Of a DNA stretch of 64,000 bases, positions 12,607 through 23,557 are shown one piece after another. Both the position numbers and the translations under genes were made by a program. Below the pieces are notes generated by a model. It made no database searches, was not told the DNA's origin, and saw only the letters and a program-made list of their open reading frames with translations. This DNA comes from Macrotrachela quadricornifera (lineage: Eukaryota; Rotifera; Eurotatoria; Philodinida; Philodinidae): assembly GCA_022393335.1 (NCBI GenBank), contig JAJEKB010001181.1, positions 20,862 to 84,861 of the forward strand, in the 5' to 3' direction. Each line of letters starts with the position of its first letter. The stretch's first letter is position 1.

Positions 12607-14596
12607 ATGGGAACTAATAGTGATATACCAACATTAATTGTAAGTTTTTATTATATGTTGACTTTATCTATATATTTATATAGGTTCTTGTATTGGGCGA
12701 TTCTAGTAAGATTATTTTGGTTGTATCTGATTTTTATCGATTCTTGAATAACAGGTGTAGGCAAGACGTCATTTGTGCATACGGTTTGTCATGATCAACC
12801 GTTATCATCACCACCACCAGTCACTGTTGGTTGCCATATTGAGATCAAGGTTGGATATTTTCAACAGAATACTATAATTTATTTTAGAAATTATTATCAA
12901 ATCTACAATTTGATTTATATTTAGTTGCATGAACGACGAGATCGACATCAAAATCCTAATCTCTATTTCATTGAATTTCATGATGTTGGTGGAAGTGTAC
13001 AGCATAAAAATAGTCGATCATCAATGTTTTATGATGAATTCAATGGTATACAAAAATAAATAAAAACAAGATAATTAAAAATTATTTTAAAAAAAACTTT
13101 TTAGGGATTATACTTGTATCAGATTTAACTAGTCGACAATCTTATGATAATCTTAAAGAATGGCTCTATGAAGTTATTCGTTATCGATCTAACGATAAAC
13201 TGTAAAAAAAATTTTTTTTTATTAGTATATAATGGGCGGGCTAGCATAAATTAGACTGCTGGTATTTTGAATATTTCTTCCTTATTTGTCATTCAACCGA
13301 AATTTTCTTTTTTTATCAAAAGATAGCACTTGAAATTCTCTACAAAACCATATATAACTAGATCCTAAAACTGTTTCAGATATATTTGAAAAAAGCTGTA
13401 AAATGTAATTGGTTAGACATAATGAATGAGCGTGCTTGTATCTAATATTTTTATTACTTCGCCCTATTTAAGAGCAAAACATACTAAAAGATGTAGTGCG
13501 AAAAACTCTACAATTTACGAAGAACAAATGGACTTTATATCAAAAAAATATATGATTCTGGCACGATCGAAATTTTATCACTAAAAATTTTGTCCATCTT
13601 GAAAACAAAACACTGCAGTTATAAAATAAGTGGTCGTATATAAATTGTAGAAGTTTTCACGCTGCATCTTTTGATATATTTTGTTTTTAAATAGAACGAA
13701 GCAACTAGTGAAAAAAAATGGGATAGAAAGTACAACTAGTTACATTTTACAACTTTTTTCAAATATATCTGAAACAGTTTTAGGATCAAGTTATGTATGA
13801 TTTTGTAGAGAATTTGATGCGATGTTCTTTGATAAAAAAGAAAGTTTTGATTGAATGAGAAATAAGAGAGAAATATTCAAAATACCAACAATCTAATTTA
13901 TTTTGGTCTATCTGTTAGTTTGTCTTTGTTTTTTAGTCCAACAGAATTTACACCAGAAATACTACATAAGTTTGATATACCACTATTATTGATCCATACA
14001 AAATTTGATGAATCGAATGGAGTATATTTATTGAATAATAGTAAATCAACAAATATAACTAGTAATCATTCATCTTCATCCAGTAGTTTATTACCAAATT
14101 ATAATAGAAAATCTCCATTAGCTAATCTATTTAATTGTGATGAAATATTTATTGTAATGAGATATTTTATTTTTTTTTATTAAAAATGAATCCTTTTTTA
14201 TTTATATAGAATTGTTATTCGGATAAACGTTTTTCCATTGATACACCTAATGTAACAAAATTAAATTCATTTTTTGAAAAAGTATTTATTATTGTTTAAA
14301 CAAGCAAAATAAAAGAATTATATTTTTATTTTTATTTTAAGATGATTAAAAAAGCGTCAATAGAACAAATAGAACCAGTAATTGAAAAGAAACAAAAGAA
14401 ATCAAACACTTTCTTTTTTGTTTTTATTGTAGCTTCAACAATTCGAATGGTTTGCTTCAGAAAATCATTATATTCATTGACTTATATCTTTTCATTCCAT
14501 TTTTTTTGTTCGTTTGTTTTTTTTTCTAATTGTAAGAAGGGCAACAGAGAAAAAATTCATATATATATATATATATTATATATCAATATTTTTTGA
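12607..14596 (+). CDS. RABL3: Rab-like protein 3 (small GTPase)
   Basis: Atypical Ras-superfamily GTPase. Exons: 12607-12639, 12684-12705, 12755-12849, 12925-13045, 13105-13201, 13937-14153, 14210-14281 and 14342 to about 14596. Residues about 12-25 form the P-loop (LVLGDSSVGKTSFVH), followed by TVGCH, which matches the RABL3 switch I region. The G3 motif is HDVGGS (usual WDVGG). G4 is the HTKFD block in place of NKxD, as in RABL3. The exon encoding NCYSDKRF to FFEK matches the family C-terminal helix. The insert after TKFD (Asn/Ser-rich, about 40 aa) is longer than usual. The 3' end is uncertain: the last frame becomes hydrophobic low-complexity and may contain an unrecognised intron or end earlier. 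No prenylation motif is seen, as expected for RABL3. Confidence 0.85.
13228..13915. mobile_element. Large foldback element in RABL3 intron (family copy 1)
   Basis: An almost complete palindrome. The left arm (about 13228-13545) and right arm (about 13600-13915) are imperfect reverse complements. Matching blocks include GGTATTTTGAATATTTC at the left end, AGATCCTAAAACTGTTTCAG at 13359-13380 (inverted at about 13775) and CTCTACAATTTA near 13508. There is no coding sequence. The right arm is repeated at 62460-62835, so this is a multicopy non-autonomous family. It makes up nearly all of the 735 bp intron. Confidence 0.78.
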
Positions 14597-16072
14597 CGAT
14601 CTAAATGAAAATCGTCGGTTTTGTTAGAATATTATTTAAAAATAAATAGTATTATACCAAATCTCATCATACTTAAATATAACATTTTATAATAAAGTTG
14701 AAATAAGAAAAAAAATGAATTAATAACTAAAACAAATATTTGATAATATATTTTCATTATCTTAAACTAAAAATGTTAAATAATAACTCTCAAGATTATA
14801 TTATCAAGCAAATTTAAAAAAACTCGATGAAAAACTGAGCAATTTCGTTTGATATTAATTATATAGACAACCAGAAGCACAGCTCTGCGATCTTTAATTT
14901 ATTTTATCTATAGATATGTGACGTAGATGTAGTACCAAATTCGCCTAGAAAAATGTTCCAAGTACAACTCGACGAGCTTTATCTTATCACTAGATGGAAC
15001 TCGTCGAGTTGTACTTGAAACAAGAATGAAACATTTAGAGGCATGTTACTAAACGAGTCTGGGATAAAATTACTTCAATCTAGTCCTAATTTCACCTGTG
15101 TAGGTATATGATATCATCATACTTCATGTTAATGTTAAATGATAGATAGAAAAAAATCTTAAAAAGATATCTTTATGATTTTCGTAGGTTTGGTTTTTGT
15201 AACATTTGATAATCTTTTACATGAGAGGAAGAAATCTTCTTATTAGTTTCTAGTTTTTTCAGAAATTTCTGATGATATTTTAAGGCTTTTTAGAATTTTA
15301 ACATTCTCAAAATAAATGAAAAGAATCATATAAAAATCTTTAGTACAGGTTTAGGGTCCATATTAAGAAGTCTTGATATTCAAAACACTTTGAAAAGGTA
15401 AGATTTTAAATATGTAAAAACATTTTATGGGTCTAAAACATCGATGTATAGTTCTAGCTCCTAGAAGTTAGCTTCTTTAATGAACGAAGTCGAAATCAGT
15501 GGTTATTTGCAGCTCTGAATATTTCTTATTCTGTTTAAATCTATTGATGACGTGCGATAAACGAGTATATGTCTCAGTACTCTATTTTGTTATGACCTTT
15601 GTCTTTAATTAAATCATATTATCATGAAAGAAATGCTATCGAAATTAACATTTTTTAAAGTGTAATTCTAATCTTTTACATTAGATATCATTCGTTTGCT
15701 ATTCATTTGTTCTCATTTCTATCGATTTTTTTTGAATTTATTATTATTTGAAAGCGTAAAAAATTTCATTAAATGAAAAACTAAAGAATGCGAAACATTT
15801 TTTGGAACTAGAACTAAAAAAGGTCGAAGCTGCTTAGTTCTAGTCAAAAAACTATACAATATAATATCAATTTTTTCCTTAATAGTCATCAAAATAAAAT
15901 CATTATTTAAAAGATTGTCTAATGGTTTTTATTTTCTTCAACGAATCTTTTCTTGTTTGTATACGTGCGTTAAAAAGCAAAAGATATAAAAAAAAAAAGA
16001 AAGAAAAGAAACAAATCACATAATTGAAATGAGTTTTATTTTGTTTTTTGTTATTGTTTCGCTAAGCTTTGT
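14597..16072. other. Intergenic region between convergent RABL3 and NMT
   Basis: 1.5 kb between two converging 3' ends. No exon is visible. It holds one strong hairpin (14959-15017) and otherwise AT-rich sequence. Confidence 0.6.
14959..15017. repeat. Perfect 18-bp inverted repeat (hairpin)
   Basis: CAAGTACAACTCGACGAG at 14959-14976 is repeated exactly inverted at 15000-15017, with a 23-base spacer. Flanking bases (AATGTT outside left, GAAACATT outside right, and CGCCTA against AGAGGC) continue to pair imperfectly. This suggests the core of a larger degenerate MITE of about 130 bp. Confidence 0.85.
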
Positions 16073-18161
16073 TTATTGAAGTAATAATGCTACCTAAAAG
16101 ATAAAAACCAACGCAAAAAATAATTTCAAACTGAAAAAAAAAAAAAGAAATATTTAAATAAACCTTTTCTGGATTCATTTGTGAACATTTCCAATTATAA
16201 ATATAATATTGAAGATTTCCATCACCAACACCAAATTTAAGTTTTTCTAAAAAGTCTTTATTATCCATGAGATCAAGTGCATTGAATACATCAAAATCAG
16301 TCTTCAAAAAAATTTCATTTAAAAAAAAATATAAATAAATAAAGATATTTTTATTTACATTATGTGCTTGTATAAGACAATCATTAACAAGATCAGGAAG
16401 TGGTGTACGACTTGCAGCATGATAATACATATAACATGCATTTAAAGTTTTATATTGTGGATGATTCATAATTGTCGATGATAAATGATAATATGATATA
16501 AAATCTGTTATTTCACCATCATCTTGCTATATATAAAAAGAAAAAAAATTATTTTTTATTTTAAATTTTATATTTCTGCATACTTCAACAACAAATGAAC
16601 TAACAATATTTGCACGATTTTGACATAAGTATTCAAATTCTTCTTGATTAAATATAGGTGCTAAATCAAATTTTTTTAAATACTAGAAAATAAAAATAAT
16701 AATTATATATAGAAATAATTCCAAAAAATTTTTACTTGACTAAGTAAAGCAAATGCTTTTGGTACATCAGATGAGCGCATTTCTCGAAAACCTTTTATTT
16801 GTGTTGTCTAATTAATAAAATATATCAAATTATTTATTATTTATTTTCTATAATTAAATTAAAATTTATACTTCTGATAATCGATTAAGTTTTTGCATCC
16901 TTTGTACTGTCATATTTCTACCCAAATGAGAAAATTTAACTGCTAATAATTTTTTCACATTAAGTGATCGATGCCAATATCTATTTGAAATATTTTATAA
17001 AAGTTTTATTAATAAGAAAAAAAAAGAATATTAATATACATACCTGCATTTACTAACAATACCTGGAAGAACAACTCCAGCTGTATAAACAGCTTGAAAA
17101 ATACCTTCCAAATTAACACGTCGTGTTATTTCTTTTATTAAAACAGGTGCCATACGTTTTAAACGTAATTTTTTGTGTACACACAAAAAATTTATTTCAA
17201 CCATTGAAACTTGTCTTTTAAAGAAAAAAAGAAAATCGAATAAATAACGTTATGAAATATTTTGCTTGTGAAAAAAAAAAACAAAATAATTTTTTACTTT
17301 TCATAAACTTTCATTTTAATTGGTACAGCACTAATAAATCCAACCATTTTTCGACTTTTTATAACACGTACAGCTACATGCCATTTTCGAAGCCATCCTG
17401 GTGCACATAAGGCCCTTAAAATAAGAATTTATTCTTTGTTTTAATTTTTTTTGGAATTATTCTTAATATATGTATTACCATTGTAAAAATGGCATTGAAT
17501 AATCAAAACGAAACATATTATCATCATCTTCAACATAATTTTCATTCAAAAGAACATATAATTCTTTTAACTAAAAATAAAATCAAATAAAATTTATTTT
17601 TGTTTTTTGAAAATAGTTTTTTGTTTTCATTCTAAATACTTGTTCATTATCAAGAATATCAACTTCATCCCATGCAAAACCATCGGGTAATTTATATGGA
17701 TCTTGTTTTAATTCTTCAATAGGTTTATTTTCTTCTACAGGTCCATTATTTTCTGAATCTACTTTTGTTCCAATAGTTGGTACAGGTTGTGTATGCCAAA
17801 ATTTCCATTCTTGTCTTGTTGCAGCTTCTTCATCAGATTTTGGTGCACTTCGATTATTATTTATAGCACTAGCTTGTTCAGCTAAAGCGATTTTTTTTAA
17901 TAAATTTTGCATGGAATCTACTGAACGTGCCTATTTAAATAAAACAAAAAGATTTAAGAAGAAAAGTTGGCTTTTTTTATTATCTTTTACATTATTATTC
18001 TGGCTAGTTGTTGAATTGTTGCCATCAGTAACATCAGTTGGTGAAGAAGTAGCTGCTGCTGCTGCTTTATTCTTTGATTTTTTTTTTGTTGCTGAGCTAG
18101 CAGTTGATTCTGTTTGATTAGAATCATTAAGTTCAGCTTGATCTTGATCTTGATCGGTCAT
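16073..18161 (-). CDS. NMT1: Glycylpeptide N-tetradecanoyltransferase (N-myristoyltransferase)
   Basis: Transfers myristate from myristoyl-CoA to N-terminal glycine of target proteins; cytosolic. Eleven exons on the minus strand: 17991-18161, 17640-17930, 17479-17570, 17298-17414, 17044-17214, 16872-16980, 16736-16807, 16584-16682, 16359-16526, 16164-16301 and 16073-16093. They sum to 482 aa (human NMT1 is 496). The N-terminus is low complexity with KKKSKNK and Ala runs, as in animal NMTs. Core motifs: [102 protein letters not shown] and [14 protein letters not shown]. The final exon is only VALLLQ-stop, matching the family C-terminus, whose terminal carboxylate is the catalytic base. This fixes the last acceptor at 16094-16095. 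The ATG at 18161 was chosen because the codon before it in the long frame is not ATG. Confidence 0.95.
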
Positions 18162-18551
18162 AGGTAACAATCTAGAAAAATAATAATGAGAAATGAGTAA
18201 GTGAGTATAGAAGTAATGATAGAAAGAAAAATGTTAAAAAAGCATTCGACGAATACAAATATATATTTACAGAGTGTGAGATAAAATTTTTATTGTCAAA
18301 ATTATTCATCATAAATACAATTGTAACAAAGTTGGAATTTTATTTTAAAGAAAAAAAAAAAATTTTTACATTTTTTCTATAGATGACGCTTTTAAAGATA
18401 TCATTTGTTAGTATTTACCCATTGAATGAACTGGAATTTAGTTATGTTAAGTTGTTTCTTAGTGACTTAGTGATGTTAATGTTAATCTTTCATAATAATT
18501 CTTCATTTCTTTTCTTATGTGTAATTGAATATAAGAAAACGAGTGAGAAAG

Positions 18552-19106
18552 ATGAAACTTGCTCGATTTCTTATGAAATTAACACATGAAACTGTTACAA
18601 TTTCACTTAAAAATGGTTTAATTGTATCTGATTCAGTTATTGGTATCGATATGTCAATGAATACATATTTAAAATCAGCTGCATTAATCTTGTAAAATGG
18701 AGAATGAATTTCACTTGATTTTGTAACAATTCGAGGTGAACTTTATTCAATAAAGAAAAAAAATTAAAACTTAATTTACTTTTTCATTAGGCAACAATAT
18801 TCGATATTTTGAATTGGCACACAGTCTTCCATAAGATGCATTACTTATCGATGATGCGCCAAAAACGAAAGCGAAACGTGAACGAATAGGTTTGTATTTT
18901 ATATATATATATAGATTTAGAAATGTTTAAGCATTATTTTCTCATTTGTTTTAGGTACAAGTAGTATGGGAACTAAAGGTATGTGAAAGAAAATATTTCC
19001 ACTTCTTTTATATTTGATTTTATAGCATTTAGGTCGTGGAAGAGCTCGTGGACGAATTAGTCGAAGTAATCGTGAAAGTGGTGGCTTTGCTGGACGTAAT
19101 CGTTAA
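18552..19106 (+). pseudogene. SNRPD1: SmD1 (SNRPD1) pseudogene with three in-frame stops, introns retained
   Basis: Clearly derived from the spliceosomal core protein SmD1. Exon 1 (18552-18735) starts [20 protein letters not shown] and continues through the Sm1 motif, with DMSMNTYLK. Exon 2 (18791-18887) begins GNNIRYFELAHSLP. A short exon (18955-18978) and a terminal exon (19033-19106) encode the Gly-Arg tail (GRGRARGRIS). The ancestral frame is broken three times: TAA where SmD1 has Lys after TL, TGA four codons on where Pro stands, and TAA after SLP in exon 2. Introns and splice sites survive, so it arose by DNA duplication rather than retrotransposition. The Arg/Gly tail is short. It lies head-to-head with NMT (390 bp apart). 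A functional SmD1 must exist elsewhere. Confidence 0.85.
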
Positions 19107-21254
19107 CGTTAAAATGTGAAAGAGTATGATAGATTTAATAACGATAGTCATTTTATTTTTGTATTCGAGATAAAAATGTGTTTTATTCTATTTTATTTTT
19201 CTTATAGAAAAAATATTTGTTTTTAAAATCTTTTTGATAAAATTTATTTTAAAAAAGTATTGAATATTCATGACTATAGTAATTATGCTCATTTTGTGGT
19301 AATTTAAAGATGAAATATATCAATGGGCGTAACAACTTTACAAAGAGAAATGAATGTATGAGGAGACGATAGGTTAACTTTGATTTATATGTTGTAATAT
19401 GTGTCTTCATATTACATACGGTCAAAGAAGAGAAAATTATAGGTCACGCGAAAGAGAATAAATGTGTTGAAAGAGAAGATAGCGGTCATTAAAAAAAAAA
19501 GTGACTATGATGATACACATGAATGAACGATATGTTTTATATTAATTACTCTAGTATTTTTATCATTAAAATAAGCAAAAATCGAGAAATAATATCTATA
19601 TTAAAATGATAAATAATCAAACTGTATGTTTCCTTATTATTTTGAAATAATTTCTCTTAATATAAAAATTGAAATTAAATTTTAAAACTTTTATATTATT
19701 AAATTCAATAATTTTTTGTGATAATTGCGAATTAAAATTGATTTTTACATAGATCAATGTAAGGTTGTGGCTAGTGACGAAAGCAGTACAAGAAGTACCT
19801 ATGTAATCCTCTTGGAATATTTTTAAACTGAATGATTGTGCACTGCTAATGTCATGAATGATGATGTCTATAGTTGGAAACATTCACAATGAGGACTTTA
19901 CATTTTAGTACAACGTTAGCGAAATAAGAGATTCATCTTTTTCAAACAATAGATTTATGGTGACTATGTTAGGTAAAACATTGGATGTGTGAGCTTAAAA
20001 TTAATAGATCCTATTTGTTAATCCATAACTAGAGCAATCCATCACATCAATATAATCCAATAATAGTTAATGTATATTCTTCGCTGATTAATCAACTCTT
20101 TAAATTAAATTTGAAAGATGAAATTCAACGAATACAATAATTATTGCTGATATTTTTGAATGATTTGATTTCAATTTGTATAAACGGCTTCTTTTTTTTA
20201 TAAGACAGGGAAAATTATAAAGACGTGTTATTTGTGATACTTTATGTTGGATTTTAAAAATAAAAAGTTAAACATTGTCTTCATAGTAATTTCTTGTGAC
20301 ACGCGTGAATACTGGAAAAAAATGCCGAATATCTAGTAATTGTTGACGGAATTGAATATGGACATATGGTAAAAGAAACATTTCAGTACTACTGATCATT
20401 GTTAATTATTCAATAGAGAACGATGTTAAACCCTTTTGCCATGTCAGAGATTATTATAATACTACAATCTGAAGATAGAAATTAAAATCGAATCATTAAA
20501 AATATCTTCAATAATTATTGTAGTCATTGAACTAGATTGCGAGATGATCGATAGAGGTTAGTTTTTATGACTGATGTCATAGATAGTATTAATTAATATA
20601 AATCTCATTCGACGGTAATATTAGAAAATGTCAAACAATTCAAAACTACGACAAAGCAAAAACAATTTTTTAGTACATCGTACAAATTTTTTTTTGCCAA
20701 GTTTTGAAAAACAGTACGTATGATTTCTCCTTAAATGTCTTCAAAATTGTAGACTTTCAATTATTCCGACCTTCTTTTCTGTTACTGTATAAACATTTAT
20801 TTAACATTTCTGAAAAACTTAACGTATGTGGTTAATTGTTTTTTGAAAGTGATTTGTTGCTTTCTCATCAAAAAATTTAATGAAAAGTAAACGAAATATA
20901 CTAACGTAGGTTTCTGACTATCACTAACATCAGATTTGTGATCAGTATAAAGTTGTTTAATAATGATAAACAAATATTTATAAAAGCAAAGTAAAAAGAT
21001 CTGAATGATTAAAAGTTCATAATAATAAATTAATATTCAAGATATTTAATAATAATATTGTTTATATTATTTATCGAAACTCACGTATTCAATTTAAAAA
21101 AAACTATCCCATATCCTCGATTATCAATATAAAAACCAATCATTTAATGAAATTTACAATTTTCTTTTTTCAATCATCATCGAAATCATTTATTTATATT
21201 ATCTCTTTGATTATATTAAAAATTCTAAGAAAAGTCAATATTATTTTTCTATAA
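19107..21254. other. Gene-free stretch
   Basis: About 2.1 kb between the SmD1 pseudogene and the 3' end of the EF-hand gene. I see no exon with splice signals on either strand. The open frame at 19617-19883 is AT-driven and has no recognisable features. Confidence 0.55.
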
Positions 21255-22293
21255 TTAAATTTGTAAAATATCCGTTATTAATGAATGATAAAGTTCATTA
21301 TAAGAAATAACTCCATCCTGATTTTTATCTATTTCAGACATAATATGATAGAATTCTTCTTCATTAAGATCAATATTAAATTGTTTAAGTAATTGTTTAA
21401 ATTGAATTTTTGTTAAATATCCTTGATGATTTTTATCAAATATTTTAAACATTCGATAAATACTTTCATAATTATATATAGACTAAATAAAATAAAAAAT
21501 AAATATATTTTTTATAATTATTTTAATTTACTTGAGAACGAATTCGATTAAGAATAGTATCAATTGTAATTAATAAAGATGTCCAAGATTGCTAAAAAGA
21601 AATAAATGAAATATTAAAAAAATAAAAATACATTTGAATACTTTTGATTGAATAATATATGTTGAACGAGAAAAAATATTTTCATTAAAATCTTTTATTA
21701 ATAATTGTTTAGTAAAATATTTCATAAAATCGAAATAATTAAATTGTCCATTATGTTTTGGTGAAAAAAGTAAAGCAAGTTCACATTGTTGAGTATTATT
21801 CAAAGGAAAATAATATTTTTTCATTAGATTCTATTAAAAAATAAACAAATAAAAATAATATATATATATATATATATTTATAGAATGTATACAATAGCTT
21901 GATCAATAGTAATAAATAATCGTCCATAACGATCAAGACAACTATATAAAAGTAAAAAGAAAAAAATCTTTTAGTTTTTTTAATTCAATTTATTTACAAA
22001 AATTCATTTTTTAAATTTTCCCAAGAATTTTTAACAATATGATAAATTTGTGTTGTATAATTTAATATTCGACATTCATTTGATGATAGATCATTATTAT
22101 TTATAGAATCACTTAAAACTATAAAATTGAAATTGAAAATTTTTATTAAATAAAATAAAATTTTACTTTGATGATTTTCTAATTGATTTGATAAAAATTT
22201 CTGAGAGCATACTTCATTTTTCTTTGAATATACATGTGAAACTGTCTTCCAATTGTTTACATTATTAGAGAATGTATCATGATTATTAATCAT
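21255..22293 (-). CDS. EF-hand calcium-binding protein (EFCAB6-like)
   Basis: Six exons: 22167-22293, 21998-22118, 21893-21941, 21642-21830, 21532-21591 and 21255-21482. They join in phase to 257 aa. The last exon holds a paired EF-hand: loop DKNHQGYLTKIQF, then loop DKNQDGVISYNEL, both with acidic residues at positions 1 and 12 or near-equivalents (the first is degenerate at position 12). Upstream, LDRYGRLFITIDQAI and SPKHNGQFNYFDFMKYF look like two further degenerate EF-hands, so the protein may carry four or more. This arrangement resembles segments of EFCAB6-type proteins, but the assignment below EF-hand level is a guess. The function is probably calcium sensing in the cytosol or axoneme; nothing in the sequence fixes it. 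Confidence 0.75.
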
Positions 22294-22575
22294 ATTATTT
22301 TCAAGAAAATTTTGTTTTATATACAGATTTTATATACAACTTGTAATATAAAGAATCTTAGCAACAGTTAAACGATTTATTTTTCTAATTAAACAAAAAA
22401 AAAACTATATGTGATCTACATAGTTTTGATTTTGTTATTATATAAATACTTTTATTCGTTATATTGTCAATAGAACATCAATATTGACTTTAGTTCGGAG
22501 TTATATTTATTATGTTTAATTATAAATCGATAGAAAGAAATTAGTTTTCTTTTTTTTTCTGTTGTTGTTGTTGTT

Positions 22576-23557
22576 TTATAATCGAACAGGTATACGACGG
22601 CAATTTTGTATACTTATATTATCATCTAATAAATTTATATGAATAGCATTTGAATCTCGACATAAACCTGTAACATTTTTAACATTATCTAAATGAAGTA
22701 TTAAACCATACGCATGATTTGTTGCATGATGTGGTTCATGATCAAGATATCCAGGTAGATATTCATAACAACTCCATCCACATTTTTCATAAAGTTCAAG
22801 TGCAACAATATTTAATGTATTTACATGCATAATAATATATTTAATACCATTTTTTTGTTCAATTAATGCACGATGAACAATTTGTTGTAAAAGACGTGTA
22901 CCCAATCCTTGTCGACGATGTTCTTTTTTTGTTGCTATATAACATACATAAATACTATCTATTGCATTTTTTTTTCTTGTTAATATTGTCATCGCACTTA
23001 TATTAGTTGTAACTGAAGTTGTATTTAATGGAACAAAAGCATATGTAATACCATGATTTTGTAGACAATCTATAATTGAATACCAAAATCTAGCATATGG
23101 CATTTCAAATAAATCGCGTAGTGTTTCATCAAAGAAAATCCAACGAAAATGATTATCAAAATTTCTATGATTTTTGTTAATTAAAATTAATTCAAATAAA
23201 CGATAAGTATTCTTATAATCATCACCAATACGAAGATATTTTATATTTGTTGCTCGATCATATAATCGAGGTTTTGATGACATTCTGATTTGATATATAT
23301 TGATATTAAAGAAAGATAAAATTTATTATATCTTCTTACTTGAGTGTACGAGGACAGCATAAATTTTGTTCATTACATATGCCTATTTTTTTATAACATA
23401 ATTGACCAGATGTAGAACATCCTGTTGAAAATTGAAAAGTAGTTTGATTAAATAGCCATAATGATGGTCGACCATTTGAACAATAATAAGATGAATCAGA
23501 TTTTATAGATACAATCAAAATTGGAAGTAACAATAAAAAATAAATTGATAGAAACAT
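22576..23557 (-). CDS. GNAT N-acetyltransferase (NAA60-like) with apparent N-terminal signal peptide and Cys-rich segment
   Basis: Two open frames that I join by a 55-bp intron (23285-23339; donor AA|GTAAGA, acceptor ATCAG|A). The join is in phase and gives 308 aa. Exon 1 (23340-23557) encodes a hydrophobic N-terminus (MFLSIYFLLLLPILIVS) that looks like a signal peptide. About 50 residues with six cysteines follow, ending CNEQNLCCPRT. Exon 2 (22576-23284) encodes a GNAT fold. The acetyl-CoA loop is RRQGLGTRLL, and strand/helix features MHVNTLNIVALELYEKCGW and YLPGYL, then AYGLILHLDNV, match the C-terminal half of NAA60-type N-alpha-acetyltransferases. Alternative: exon 2 is a stand-alone intronless GNAT starting at the ATG at 23283 and exon 1 a separate 73-aa secreted peptide ending at TAA 23336. 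Acetyltransferase identity is firm; the fusion is inferred. Confidence 0.72.

Noticed and set aside
14342..14596. Independent 84-aa gene downstream of RABL3
   Set aside because: Its start is preceded by an acceptor in phase with RABL3 exon 7, so it is the terminal RABL3 exon, not a separate gene.
18552..19106. Functional SmD1 under a reassigned genetic code
   Set aside because: TAA and TGA behave as normal stops in the surrounding genes, so the three stops are real lesions.
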